This document shows, one piece after another, positions 1 through 7,837 of a DNA stretch of 64,000 bases. The stretch is from Paenibacillus timonensis. Its GTDB lineage: Bacteria; Bacillota; Bacilli; Paenibacillales; Paenibacillaceae. Made by a program: the position numbers and the translations under genes. Location: assembly GCF_009725205.1 (NCBI RefSeq), contig NZ_WNZY01000017.1, positions 1 to 64,000 of the forward strand. Reading direction: 5' to 3'. Numbering within the stretch: the stretch's first letter is position 1; each line of letters opens with the position of its first letter. The notes beneath the pieces are model-generated. The model saw only the letters and a list, made by a program, of their open reading frames with translations. It ran no database searches and was not told the origin of the DNA.

Positions 1-278
1 TGGTCGGCATCGGGCTCATTCTCGGTACCTTCACCACCTTCGCCGCGTTGATGGGCTTCGTGATGAACGCCGCGTTCCTCTTCTCGGGTACGGTAAGCAC
101 CAACGCGCAAATGTTGATTCTTGAAGTACTGGTCCTCGTCGCCGCCGCCAACGCCGGCAAAATCGGCCTCGACACCTACGTACTTCCTTACCTCCGCAAG
201 CTGTTTCATAAGAAAAACGATGCCGGAACGCAAACCCCGGCGCCTAAACAACCGCTAAACGTCAAACGCCCGGCGTAA
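1..278 (+). CDS. DoxX-family membrane protein, C-terminal part
   Basis: The frame is open from the left edge of the window, so only the C-terminal part is seen. The visible part begins with a hydrophobic stretch (VGIGLILGTFTTFAALMGFV), followed by GTVSTN, a second hydrophobic segment and GLDTYVLPYL, which is the usual end of DoxX/TQO-small-subunit-like proteins in Firmicutes. These are small four-helix membrane proteins, some linked to sulfur or quinone redox. The last ~25 residues are a basic, proline-rich cytoplasmic tail. It ends just before a strong bidirectional terminator. Family assignment is good; the substrate cannot be told. Confidence 0.8.
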   Translation, partial: VGIGLILGTFTTFAALMGFVMNAAFLFSGTVSTNAQMLILEVLVLVAAANAGKIGLDTYVLPYLRKLFHKKNDAGTQTPAPKQPLNVKRPA

Positions 279-293
279 CGGCCGCGTGAATGA

Positions 294-324
294 AAGAAGG
301 CCTTCCAGATGGAAGGCCTTCTTC
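294..324. terminator. Bidirectional terminator between doxX-like gene and PAP2 gene
   Basis: A perfect hairpin with arms AAGAAGGCCTTCC and GGAAGGCCTTCTT around a short AGAT loop lies between two converging genes, with T or A runs on both sides. It can stop transcription from either strand. Confidence 0.85.
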
Positions 325-325
325 T

Positions 326-961
326 TTAGTTGCGGCTCCGACGTACGGCGCCCCATGAGCAAACCACGGAGATCACCGCTCCCGCTAGGAAGCCGCCAAC
401 GATGTCGCTGGCATAATGCACACCCAGATACAATCGGCTGACCCCAATCAGTAAGATGAGCAGCAGCACGATCGTTGCCCATACGCGGTTCCCCGCCTTG
501 CCGGAGCGCAGCAGCAACAGGGCGATCAGCCCGAAGAAAGCCGCGGAGATCATCGCATTTCCGCTGGGAAAGCTGTACCCGTCCGGCACGACAAGATAGT
601 CCCACAAGTCCGGACGTTCACGAGAGTACAAGGCTTTCAATCCTTTGTTGAGTAACCACCCACCCACCAAACTGACCGTCAGCCAAACTGCATAACGTCC
701 GTTACGCAAGTATACCAGGGTCCAGACGAGAGTGAGCAACAGCACCACAACGAAACCGGTCGTCGTCCCCAGCTCAGCAAGAGCTTTCACCGCAGGAGTC
801 AAGCTATCGCTTCGCAGCCCATAGAAGAAATCCCCAATACTGCGGTCAATGGAGCGCAGCCCCTCCGTATGGATGAACCCGCTCAGCACCGTAAACAAGA
901 CGGCCAGAAGGACCGGCCAAAACCATTTTTTCAAACCCGACTCTCCCCTCTCTCCAAACAT
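326..961 (-). CDS. PAP2-family membrane phosphatase
   Basis: An integral membrane phosphatase of the PAP2/undecaprenyl-pyrophosphatase superfamily, 211 residues with about six membrane helices. The three family motifs are present in order: KALYSRERP (KX6RP) near 110, SFPSGNAM near 132, and SRLYLGVHYASD near 175 containing the catalytic His and its partner Asp. The second motif has Asn where most members have His (PSGH). Substrates in the family are lipid pyrophosphates such as undecaprenyl pyrophosphate or phosphatidylglycerol phosphate; which one applies is not visible. The ATG at 961 has a weak ribosome site. A TTG at 934, preceded by GGGGAGAG, would give a 202-residue protein beginning just before the first helix and is a real alternative. 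Confidence 0.85.
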   Translation of the reverse strand: MFGERGESGLKKWFWPVLLAVLFTVLSGFIHTEGLRSIDRSIGDFFYGLRSDSLTPAVKALAELGTTTGFVVVLLLTLVWTLVYLRNGRYAVWLTVSLVGGWLLNKGLKALYSRERPDLWDYLVVPDGYSFPSGNAMISAAFFGLIALLLLRSGKAGNRVWATIVLLLILLIGVSRLYLGVHYASDIVGGFLAGAVISVVCSWGAVRRSRN

Positions 962-1070
962 TCACCCGAATCCAAGTTATTTTACCGGGAATCTTGATTT
1001 GTCGGCAACCCTTATTTCAAATTTAATTCATTCTAGGGTCTGCAAGGAAAGAATATCCGCTAGACCTGCA

Positions 1071-1125
1071 TTAATATACTTACTATACTTATATATTGAC
1101 TAAGTTGGGAACCTTGAACTACAAT
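1071..1125 (+). promoter_or_regulatory. trhO promoter with duplicated upstream module
   Basis: A sigma-A promoter: TTGACT (1096-1101), 18-bp spacer, TACAAT (1120-1125). The 38 bp at 1071-1108 (two ATACTT units, then TTGACTAAGTTGG) match the region before the sodA promoter (3111-3148) at 32 of 38 positions. Conservation reaching through the -35 box and into the spacer suggests a shared operator. Confidence 0.7.
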
Positions 1126-1165
1126 GCAGTAGAATTCAACATAGAATAGATGGGTGATTAAATTA

Positions 1166-2059
1166 ATGGAGCCACACGCTTACCGCGTATTATTATTTTA
1201 TAAGTTTGTCCGGATCGAGGATCCTGCCGCCTTCACGGCCGAGCATCTGCTATACTGCAAAGAGCTGGGCCTCAAGGGACGCATCCTGATCGCCGCCGAG
1301 GGCATCAACGGAACATTGTCCGGTACGGTGGAGCAAACCGAGAAGTATATGAACGACCTCAGAACCAACCCGCTGTTCGCCGATATCGTGTTCAAGATCG
1401 ACGAAGCGGAAGGCCATACTTTTAAGAAAATGTTCGTTCGCCATAAAGAAGAGCTGGTCACCTTCCGTTACGAGGAGGAGCTTGACCCGAACGTCATCAG
1501 CGGCAAACGCCTCTCCCCTGCCGAATTTTACGAGCAGTTGCAACAAGATGATGTGATCGTTCTGGACGGGCGCAACGATTATGAATACGACATCGGCCAT
1601 TTTCGCGGAGCGATTCGGCCAGAGATCGATTCCTTCCGCGAGTTTCCGGAATGGATCCGGCAGAATCTTGGCGATCACAAAGATAAGAAGATTTTGACTT
1701 ACTGCACCGGGGGCATCCGCTGCGAGAAGCTGACCGGCTTCCTGTTAAATGAAGGTTTTAACGACGTCGCCCAACTGGAGGGCGGGATTGTGACTTACGG
1801 TAAAGACCCGCAGGTCAACGGACGTTTGTTTGACGGCAAATGTTATGTCTTTGATGAACGAATCTCCGTACCGATCAACCGCACAGACGAGGATATCGTA
1901 ATCGCCAGCTGTTTCCACTGCGGCATAACGCATGACCGGTACATTAACTGTCCTGTGTGCAACCTTCAGTATGTATGCTGCGAGGATTGCGAAGACGAGC
2001 ATCACGGCTTCTGTTCGGATGCATGCCGGGAGGCAGCCCTCGCCGTCCCGCAAAGCTAA
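1166..2059 (+). CDS. trhO: tRNA uridine(34) hydroxylase TrhO, rhodanese family
   Basis: Matches the YceA/YbfQ (TrhO) family, which carries out oxygen-dependent 5-hydroxylation of U34 in some tRNAs. Domain order: an N-terminal acylphosphatase-like part ([19 protein letters not shown] near 35), then a rhodanese domain (about 120-215) with the catalytic Cys in CTGGIRCEK, then a C-terminal cysteine-rich zinc-binding tail (CFHCG, CPVC, CCEDC, CSDAC). A GTG at 1154 is in frame, but the ATG at 1166 is chosen: GGGTGAT lies just upstream and the family begins with ME/P-type residues here. The protein is 297 residues, somewhat short of the E. coli form but normal for Firmicutes. It is followed after 39 bases by a SufR-like regulator gene, probably in one operon. 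Confidence 0.93.
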   Translation: MEPHAYRVLLFYKFVRIEDPAAFTAEHLLYCKELGLKGRILIAAEGINGTLSGTVEQTEKYMNDLRTNPLFADIVFKIDEAEGHTFKKMFVRHKEELVTFRYEEELDPNVISGKRLSPAEFYEQLQQDDVIVLDGRNDYEYDIGHFRGAIRPEIDSFREFPEWIRQNLGDHKDKKILTYCTGGIRCEKLTGFLLNEGFNDVAQLEGGIVTYGKDPQVNGRLFDGKCYVFDERISVPINRTDEDIVIASCFHCGITHDRYINCPVCNLQYVCCEDCEDEHHGFCSDACREAALAVPQS

Positions 2060-2098
2060 GAATTGCCGGAACCTATCACCCGAGAGGGAGTGTCACGC

Positions 2099-2737
2099 AT
2101 GAACACGAACAAAGACCTTTCTACCCGCGAGCGGATTCTTCATCTAATGAAAACCGCCGGACCTCTTAGCGCGAAAGAGCTCACGACAGAGCTGCAGATT
2201 ACGGAAATGGCCGTACGCCGGCATCTCGGAACGATGGAGCGCGACGGGCTGATCGAGTCGAAGATGATCCGGCAAACGCAGGGCCGGCCAACGGCGGTGT
2301 ATGGATTAACAGAGCTGGCCGAGGGGATTTTTCCAAAAAAATATCATTCGCTCACCCTGGACCTGCTGGATGAACTGGCCGAGGAAAGCGGCGAAGGAAT
2401 GGTGGATCGCCTATTTGACCGGCGCAAGGAGAAGCTGAGCCGTAAATACATGGCCGACATGCAAGGCAAATCGCTAACCGAAAAAGTGCGCACGCTCTCG
2501 GAAATTCAAAATGATAACGGCTATATGACGGAGCTTGAACAGAACGATCGCGGCGAATACGTGCTCATGGAGCATAACTGCCCGATCTCACAAATCGCCA
2601 ATCGTTACAACCATGCCTGCGACTGCGAGCTGAATTTGTTCGAATCCTTGCTGGACGCCGACGTCGAGCGCACGGAATGCTTGGCCCAGCAAGGAAAGAA
2701 ATGCGTATATGTAATCCGTCAGCGAAACCGCGAATAG
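2099..2737 (+). CDS. SufR-like winged-helix regulator with C-terminal cysteine cluster
   Basis: A DeoR/ArsR-type regulator of 212 residues. The N-terminal winged helix (about 8-75) reads ILHLMKTAGPLSAKELTTEL then AVRRHLGTMERDGLIESK. The C-terminal part (about 160-205) carries HNCPISQIANRY, HACDCE, TECLAQ and KKCVYVI; this spacing of Cys residues matches the SufR/COG2345 group, in which three or more Cys hold an Fe-S cluster that controls DNA binding. Role by family: repressor of Fe-S assembly or redox genes, sensing cluster status; the target here is not known. Start: ATG 2099 with GAGGGAG before it; an upstream in-frame TTG (2063) lacks a ribosome site. Sits between trhO and the DUF1450/sodA pair. 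Confidence 0.75.
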   Translation: MNTNKDLSTRERILHLMKTAGPLSAKELTTELQITEMAVRRHLGTMERDGLIESKMIRQTQGRPTAVYGLTELAEGIFPKKYHSLTLDLLDELAEESGEGMVDRLFDRRKEKLSRKYMADMQGKSLTEKVRTLSEIQNDNGYMTELEQNDRGEYVLMEHNCPISQIANRYNHACDCELNLFESLLDADVERTECLAQQGKKCVYVIRQRNRE

Positions 2738-2765
2738 AAAAAAAGCAGCCCTTGGGCTGCTTTTT
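2738..2765. terminator. Bidirectional terminator
   Basis: GCAGCCC/GGGCTGC hairpin flanked by a run of A on the left and T on the right, between two converging genes. Confidence 0.88.
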
Positions 2766-2770
2766 CTACG

Positions 2771-3022
2771 TTATATGTCATAGACGTTTAATTCGTCCTC
2801 AATGGCTTGCTTAACGAGCCGGATACATTCCTCCGTTGTCTTGGCGGCAACCCGTTTGCCGTTAACCAGCACATACGGTCTAAGCTTGCATAAGCCGCAT
2901 AAACTAAGACAGTCCTGGCGCATCACGGCAATTTCCGGATAATCCTCCTCCAGTTGCTCCAGCTCAAGCGCGCTCATCAGGTTGCTATCGCACACTTCAA
3001 CGATCACAATGCCCAAACCCAT
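2771..3022 (-). CDS. DUF1450 (YuzB-like) small cysteine protein
   Basis: An 83-residue protein with the DUF1450 signature: an early VEVCDSNL, then DCLSLCGLCKLRPYVLVNGKRV, giving a CxxxCxxC arrangement plus one N-terminal Cys. This resembles a thioredoxin-like [2Fe-2S] ferredoxin layout; a function has not been established for the family as far as I know. The ATG at 3022 is chosen because GGGGTGA stands 8-9 bases upstream; a GTG at 3034 would add four residues. The gene converges on the SufR-like gene and diverges from sodA, so it lies inside a small group that all touch redox or sulfur chemistry. Confidence 0.75.
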   Translation of the reverse strand: MGLGIVIVEVCDSNLMSALELEQLEEDYPEIAVMRQDCLSLCGLCKLRPYVLVNGKRVAAKTTEECIRLVKQAIEDELNVYDI

Positions 3023-3110
3023 GACGTCTTTCACCCCAAACTTGTCGATAACTCTGCTTGAACCATCATTATGAGGATACCAAAATCATTTGTCAATGCT
3101 TGCGAATCAT

Positions 3111-3164
3111 TTAACATACTTAACATACATTTATGTTGACTAAGTTGGCGTCCAGATCTATAAT
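3111..3164 (+). promoter_or_regulatory. sodA promoter with duplicated upstream module
   Basis: TTGACT (3136-3141), 17-bp spacer, TATAAT (3159-3164). The stretch 3111-3148 repeats the trhO promoter module (1071-1108) with six mismatches, including the 13-base string TTGACTAAGTTGG without change. Confidence 0.78.
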
Positions 3165-3216
3165 TAGATTTGTCGGAATTACTATTACATATCGGAGAAG
3201 AAAGGATTGATTTGGA

Positions 3217-3834
3217 ATGGCACATCAATTGCCTGCTTTGCCTTACCCGAACAATGCACTTGAGCCTCATATTGATGAAACAACGATGATGATTCACCAT
3301 GATCGTCACCATAATACGTACGTTACGAACCTGAATGCAGCTTTGGAGTCCGCTCCGGAACTGCAATCCAAATCCGTTGAAGAGCTGATCGCTGATCTGG
3401 ACAGCGTTCCGGAAGGCATCCGCACCGCAGTTCGCAACAATGGCGGCGGTCACGCGAACCACTCCCTGTTCTGGGAAACGATCGGACCTAACGGCGGCGG
3501 CCAACCTTCTGGCAAGCTGGCTGAAGCGATCAACGGCGAGCTCGGCGGCTTCGACAAATTTAAGGAAGACTTCTCCAAAGCTGCGACAACTCGTTTCGGC
3601 AGCGGCTGGGCGTTCCTGGCTGTAGACGGCAGCGGTAAATTGTCCGTATACAGCTTGCCGAACCAAGACTCCCCGATCATGGAAGGCAAAACGCCAATCC
3701 TTGGTTTGGACGTATGGGAGCACGCTTATTATCTGAAATATCAAAACAAACGTCCTGACTACATCGCCGCTTTCTTTAACGTTATCAACTGGTCTGAAGT
3801 AGAGAAACGTTACGAAGCAGCGTTGAACAAATAA
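3217..3834 (+). CDS. sodA: Superoxide dismutase [Mn/Fe]
   Basis: Cytosolic superoxide dismutase of the Mn/Fe family, 205 residues, full length. Metal ligands are visible: His27 in IHHDRHH, the second His in the [11 protein letters not shown] region (about 82), and Asp and His in the signature [12 protein letters not shown] (about 163-167). The GGGQPSGKL and [10 protein letters not shown] segments are typical of bacterial SodA. Start ATG has AGAAAGGA upstream. Its own promoter shares a long upstream module with the trhO promoter, so a common redox or iron regulator is likely. A strong terminator follows. Confidence 0.96.
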   Translation: MAHQLPALPYPNNALEPHIDETTMMIHHDRHHNTYVTNLNAALESAPELQSKSVEELIADLDSVPEGIRTAVRNNGGGHANHSLFWETIGPNGGGQPSGKLAEAINGELGGFDKFKEDFSKAATTRFGSGWAFLAVDGSGKLSVYSLPNQDSPIMEGKTPILGLDVWEHAYYLKYQNKRPDYIAAFFNVINWSEVEKRYEAALNK

Positions 3835-3868
3835 GTGGGAATGTGGGTTAAGCGCCTGCGTGACTAAG

Positions 3869-3921
3869 AAAGGGTGTCCCGATGGACCGGTTAACCGGCT
3901 CCCTGGGACACCCTTTTTTTT
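3869..3921. terminator. Bidirectional terminator after sodA and lacI-type gene
   Basis: AGGGTGTCCC ... GGGACACCCT stem with an inner GGACCGGTTAACCGG hairpin and a run of eight T. It serves sodA and, on the other strand, the LacI-family gene. Confidence 0.85.
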
Positions 3922-3927
3922 ATCCAC

Positions 3928-4953
3928 TCACAACCTCCAGACCACCGACTCGCGCACCACCAACGTCGGCTGGACCTGCCAATGAATCGCTTCCCGGGTA
4001 CGGCCAAGCTCCGACAAGAGCAGACTGATCGCCGCGTCGCACATACGCTCCTTCTCCACCCGCATCGTCGTCATGTTGAGCCCTTCGCCGTTCACGTAAG
4101 GCAAATCGTCAAACCCGGCGATCGAAACGTCCTCCGGCAATCGCTGGTTTCTCTCCTTCAACAAGCCCGCAAGCAAATAAGCAATCCGGTCATTGCTGCA
4201 AAAGAACGCCGTCGGCCATTCGCCGAGCCCCTCCAAAAAGGCATCCATTTCCGCCGTGGTGTAATCATACCCCCGAGAGATCGTTAAGCAATCCGCGTCT
4301 CGGATAGCAAGCCCCTGCTCCTTCATTGCCTTCTCATACCCAAACCAGCGCTCCTCATGACTGGTCGACAAGTTCGTTGGCCCGATGAAGCCGATTCGCT
4401 TGTGACCGGCTTCAATCAAATGTGTTACCGCAGCGTGAGCTCCTTCCAGATTGGCCGAAGTGACCGCCGGACAAGGCAGGTCGTGGTAATAGGAATCCAT
4501 TAGCACAAGCGGTGTATCCATTTCCCAAATACGCACGGCATAAGCCCGATCCGTGATGCCAAATAAAATTACCCCACGATACGGAATATCGGCAAACGGT
4601 CCAGGCAAAGAAAGCGACGTTTCCGTCTCGCGATCTAGTGGAGTTATGACGGCGTTAAAGCCTTTTTTACGGGCACTCCGTTCCAAACCCCAGATCATAT
4701 CGTGAAAAAACTGAAAGTGATCATTATCCTGATAACTCATGATTCGCTCGGGAACGAGCACCAGAATGTTGGCCTTTCCGCTTTCTTGGGGAGCATAGGG
4801 TCCATAGCCCATCTCCCTGGCGGTTTGCTGCACGAGGCGGCGCATCTCCTCGCTGACCCCCTTTTTATTCATCAGCGCAAGCGACACCGCATTTTTGGAA
4901 ATCTGGAGGTGATCAGCGATATCCTGCATGGATATTTTCTTTTTGCGGCCCAT
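3928..4953 (-). CDS. LacI-family transcriptional regulator
   Basis: 341 residues: N-terminal LacI helix-turn-helix (ISMQDIADHLQISKNAVSLALMNKKGVSEEMR) with hinge, then a periplasmic-binding-protein-like sugar-sensing domain (LVLVPERI through FCSNDRIAYLLAGLL and VSIAGFDDLPY). Transcribed away from a ROK sugar kinase gene 117 bases off, which suggests it controls that kinase and manA and senses their sugar. Two ATGs exist (4962 and 4953). The second is chosen since AAAGGA abuts the first but is well spaced from the second. The effector sugar is unknown. Confidence 0.88.
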   Translation of the reverse strand: MGRKKKISMQDIADHLQISKNAVSLALMNKKGVSEEMRRLVQQTAREMGYGPYAPQESGKANILVLVPERIMSYQDNDHFQFFHDMIWGLERSARKKGFNAVITPLDRETETSLSLPGPFADIPYRGVILFGITDRAYAVRIWEMDTPLVLMDSYYHDLPCPAVTSANLEGAHAAVTHLIEAGHKRIGFIGPTNLSTSHEERWFGYEKAMKEQGLAIRDADCLTISRGYDYTTAEMDAFLEGLGEWPTAFFCSNDRIAYLLAGLLKERNQRLPEDVSIAGFDDLPYVNGEGLNMTTMRVEKERMCDAAISLLLSELGRTREAIHWQVQPTLVVRESVVWRL

Positions 4954-4992
4954 TCTTTTCATTCCTTTCGAATCATGCTACACTTAGCCTAC

Positions 4993-5032
4993 ATCCTACT
5001 TTACAAATGCGGTTTTTGTCAAGTTTGTCAAG
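4993..5032 (-). promoter_or_regulatory. Divergent control region of the lacI-type gene and ROK kinase
   Basis: On the minus strand TTGACA (5017-5022), 18-bp spacer, TAGGAT (4993-4998) forms a plausible promoter for the regulator. It overlaps a perfect tandem 9-bp direct repeat, TTTGTCAAG twice, at 5015-5032. The repeat gives two overlapping TTGACA boxes. Confidence 0.45.
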
Positions 5033-5070
5033 TTATTAATGAATCTTCACTTCCACAGGAGGTATGAACG

Positions 5071-5985
5071 TTGAGTTATGCAATAGGTATCGACATCGGC
5101 GGCACCAAAACCGCCATCGGGCTTGTTGGCGCAGACGGCGAGGTTCGCGCCAAGGTTTCCTTGCCGACCGATCAGACAGTAACGCCGGAGGTGATGGTCG
5201 ACCGAATGGCTGCTGCCATCCAGGACATCCTTACCGCACAAGGTATTACGGAAGCCGAGCTCTTGGGAATCGGGGTTGGGGCCCCGGGACCGTTGAATAC
5301 GAAGGAAGGGAAGATAGCCGAACCCCCGAATTTGCGAAGCTGGTGGAACTTCCCTGTCGTCGCCTCGCTGGCGCGCCATTTCAGCCGCCCGATACGGCTG
5401 GAGAATGACGCTACTGCCGCTGCTTTGGCCGAGAAATGGCTGGGAGCTGCTAAGGATGCCGAACACTTCGTATTTATCACGATCAGCACGGGGATCGGCG
5501 CCGGGATCTACTCCCACGGCAAACTCATTACCGGCGCTTCCGGCAATGCCGGCGACGTCGGGCATTTCGTCGTTGATCCCTCGGCCGGCACCTGTGTATG
5601 CGGGCAAAAAGGATGCTGGGAATACGTCGCCTCCGGCACGGCGGTCGCGAGACAAGCCTCGGCCTTGCTCGGCCGGGAAGTTTCCTCGAAGGAAGCTTTT
5701 GATTTGGCGGCGGCCGGGAATACTTCGATTCAGGAGCTCGTAGCCAAGGTGTTTGAGAACATCGGCGTAGGCTGCGTAACTCTGATCAACACCTTTGATC
5801 CAGAGAAGCTGGTCATTGGCGGCGGCGTCTCTCAAGTCGGTGCTCCAATGTTTGACGCGGTGCGGGACTATGTGTCCAAGTACGCGCTGAACCCTTCGGG
5901 TCGTCAAACACCTATCGTCCCTGCCGCGCTGCACCAAGATGCCGGCTTAATTGGCGCCGCTGCATTAGTTCACATTTCATATTGA
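5071..5985 (+). CDS. ROK-family sugar kinase (glucokinase-like)
   Basis: 304 residues, an ATP-dependent hexose kinase of the ROK family. The phosphate-binding motif GIDIGGTKTAIGLV is at the N-terminus; the catalytic/sugar-binding LENDATAAALAEKWLG is near 112; ISTGIGAG follows near 140. The ROK zinc cluster appears as GHFVVDPSAGTCVCGQKGCWEYVASG near 168-190. Glucose, fructose or mannose could be the substrate; with manA directly downstream (26-base gap), fructose or mannose entry into fructose-6-phosphate is plausible. The start is TTG 5071: AGGAGGT stands 7 bases before it and no in-frame ATG is near. Confidence 0.88.
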   Translation: MSYAIGIDIGGTKTAIGLVGADGEVRAKVSLPTDQTVTPEVMVDRMAAAIQDILTAQGITEAELLGIGVGAPGPLNTKEGKIAEPPNLRSWWNFPVVASLARHFSRPIRLENDATAAALAEKWLGAAKDAEHFVFITISTGIGAGIYSHGKLITGASGNAGDVGHFVVDPSAGTCVCGQKGCWEYVASGTAVARQASALLGREVSSKEAFDLAAAGNTSIQELVAKVFENIGVGCVTLINTFDPEKLVIGGGVSQVGAPMFDAVRDYVSKYALNPSGRQTPIVPAALHQDAGLIGAAALVHISY

Positions 5986-6011
5986 TCTATAGATAAAGGA
6001 GTGCGAAATCC

Positions 6012-6959
6012 ATGAATGAACCGATTTTTCTACAGCCGATTTTTCAAGAACGCATTTGGGGCGGAACGAAATTAAGAGACCTGTTCGGCTACGACATCCC
6101 AAATGACCGTACCGGCGAATGCTGGGCCGTATCCGCTCATCCCAACGGACAAAGCGTTGTTCAGAACGGACCACACCAAGGCACGAAGCTGGGGGATTTG
6201 TGGACCTCGCATCCGGAGCTGTTCCGCTCCACGTCCAACGTATTCCCGCTCCTGACGAAGCTGCTTGACGCCTCCGACGATTTGTCGGTACAGGTACATC
6301 CGGACGACGAATATGCCGGCCAACACGAAAACGGCGAGCTCGGCAAAACCGAATGCTGGTACATCGTGGATGCCGAACCGGGATCTGTGATCATTTACGG
6401 TCATGAGGCAAAAACGAAGGAAGAACTCGTCACGATGATCGAAAACGGCGACTGGGACCATTTCCTGACCAAAGTACCGGTAAAGCCGGGCGACTTCTTC
6501 TACGTCCCTAGCGGTACTCTACACGCGCTTGGCAAAGGCATCGTGGTGCTCGAAACGCAGCAAAGCTCGGATACGACATACCGCGTTTATGATTACGATC
6601 GCCGCGATAAGAACGGCAACACCCGCGAGCTGCATCTGGAGAAAGCGATTGATGTCACCACCGTACCGCAAGCCTATGTTCCGGCATCCTACGCAACCTC
6701 AACTAATGGCGCGCTGACGGTCACCTCTTTCGTCTCCAACTCTTTCTTTACCGTGGAAAAATGGAACGTTTCCGACGGGGAAACCGAAGTTCAATCAAAC
6801 GAGAAATATACGATCTTCAGCGTACTCGCTGGCAGCGGTACGTTGACAGCAGGCGGACAAAGCTACGACTTGGCCAAAGGCGAGCACTTCATCCTGCCAG
6901 CCGGCTTTGGCCCCTACCGCTTAAGCGGAGAGCTGGAAATGATCATGTCCCACGAATAA
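6012..6959 (+). CDS. manA: Mannose-6-phosphate isomerase, class I
   Basis: Interconverts mannose-6-phosphate and fructose-6-phosphate; zinc enzyme of the cupin fold, 315 residues as in Bacillus. Zinc ligands are visible in LSVQVHPDDEYA (Gln/His), KTECWYI (Glu) and VPSGTLHALGKG (His). The N-terminal FQERIWGGTKLRDLFGYDIP is typical of the short Firmicute form. Ribosome site AAAGGAG before ATG 6012. Forms a two-gene unit with the ROK kinase and ends at a terminator. Confidence 0.94.
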   Translation: MNEPIFLQPIFQERIWGGTKLRDLFGYDIPNDRTGECWAVSAHPNGQSVVQNGPHQGTKLGDLWTSHPELFRSTSNVFPLLTKLLDASDDLSVQVHPDDEYAGQHENGELGKTECWYIVDAEPGSVIIYGHEAKTKEELVTMIENGDWDHFLTKVPVKPGDFFYVPSGTLHALGKGIVVLETQQSSDTTYRVYDYDRRDKNGNTRELHLEKAIDVTTVPQAYVPASYATSTNGALTVTSFVSNSFFTVEKWNVSDGETEVQSNEKYTIFSVLAGSGTLTAGGQSYDLAKGEHFILPAGFGPYRLSGELEMIMSHE

Positions 6960-6973
6960 TCCCGATTCAAAAC

Positions 6974-7022
6974 AAACGGACGGAAGCTACCATCCTCAGG
7001 ATGGCTGATCCCGTCCGTTTTT
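6974..7022. terminator. Terminator after manA
   Basis: Outer stem AAACGGACGG / CCGTCCGTTT with an inner CCATCCTCAGGATGG hairpin and a T run. The A-rich left side may also serve the converging dinB-like gene. Confidence 0.8.
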
Positions 7023-7040
7023 GCGTTTAGGTCCGCCTGT

Positions 7041-7565
7041 TTAAGCTTGGGCTTGGGTATAGCGTTCGCTCAAAATCCGTGTATGGTGCTGTGCATGCCC
7101 CGCGAGAATGTAGGCGAAGGCACGAGCGGAGGCAGGTCCGCCGGCGGCGGTTCCCGTGCGGGCCCATGCAGCGTCGTCCAACTGGCGAGCCAATACCAGC
7201 GTGGCTTCCCGCACGATCTCAAAGCCGCGCAGCAGTTCCTCTAGAGACAGCCGATCAAACCCGGCATGACGGGCGTACAATTCCTCGTCGAATCCTGCAA
7301 GCGGCGTCGTGTCGCCGCGAGCGATCCGCAGCATCCGATAACTCATGATCCGCTCCGTATCGGCCATGTGGCCCAGCACTTCCTTGACGCTCCATTTCCC
7401 TTCGGCGTACCGATAGTTGGCCTGCGCTTCGCTGGCTCCGCCCCATTCCTTGCGCAATTGCTTCGTCTGCGACTCCAGAAAGGCAAGCAGATCGCCTTCT
7501 GGCACTTCGTTAATGTAGGGTGCAAAATGCTCCGCGTATTCCCCTGTTTGCGGTCTAGTCAACAT
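7041..7565 (-). CDS. DinB-family (DfsB-like) putative metal-dependent protein
   Basis: 174 residues of the DinB/DinB_2 four-helix superfamily. The three-histidine metal site is visible as VLGHMADTE near 65 and GHAQHHTRIL near 158, together with the family's AEGKWSVKEVLGH and ERIMSYRMLRIARGD. Members are thiol-dependent transferases or unassigned stress proteins; no substrate can be given. Ribosome site GAGGAGG before ATG 7565. Its convergence on manA and separation from the downstream DUF3006 gene suggest it is transcribed alone. Confidence 0.82.
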   Translation of the reverse strand: MLTRPQTGEYAEHFAPYINEVPEGDLLAFLESQTKQLRKEWGGASEAQANYRYAEGKWSVKEVLGHMADTERIMSYRMLRIARGDTTPLAGFDEELYARHAGFDRLSLEELLRGFEIVREATLVLARQLDDAAWARTGTAAGGPASARAFAYILAGHAQHHTRILSERYTQAQA

Positions 7566-7613
7566 TTACTTCATTCCTCCTCTTATTTTAAGATAACTGG
7601 TAAAGATTAAGCG

Positions 7614-7835
7614 TTATTCTTCTTCCCACACTTCTTCCATTAAGGCGTGGATTTGGCGGGTCCTCCGCTCGGTTTCCTGCTTGTTGGGAACCCATTTCTC
7701 TCCATCCCATTCCACAACGTCTCCCGGCTTGGCTGAAGGATCAACCTGGGACCGCGGGATGTTCCGGAGGTTCCCGCCCGACTCCAGGATGCAGGCTTCA
7801 CCTTCAAAACCTTCAACGATATGGAGCATCCCCAT
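7614..7835 (-). CDS. DUF3006 small protein
   Basis: 73 residues matching DUF3006: HIVEGFEGEACILESGG, then IPRSQVDPSAKPGDVVEWDGEKW. The family folds as a small beta-barrel and is often found beside ComEC-type metallo-hydrolases, as here: only 2 bases separate it from the upstream hydrolase gene, so the two are co-transcribed. The biochemical role is not known. Two in-frame ATGs (7835 and 7829) both lie near AGGTAGGA. Confidence 0.75.
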   Translation of the reverse strand: MGMLHIVEGFEGEACILESGGNLRNIPRSQVDPSAKPGDVVEWDGEKWVPNKQETERRTRQIHALMEEVWEEE

Positions 7836-7837
7836 TC

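Noticed and set aside
3031-3927. 298-codon minus-strand open frame opposite sodA
   Set aside because: It covers sodA, its promoter and its terminator; composition is shadow-like.
5047-5937. 296-codon minus-strand open frame opposite the ROK kinase
   Set aside because: Arg/Gly/Asp-rich shadow of a clear kinase gene.
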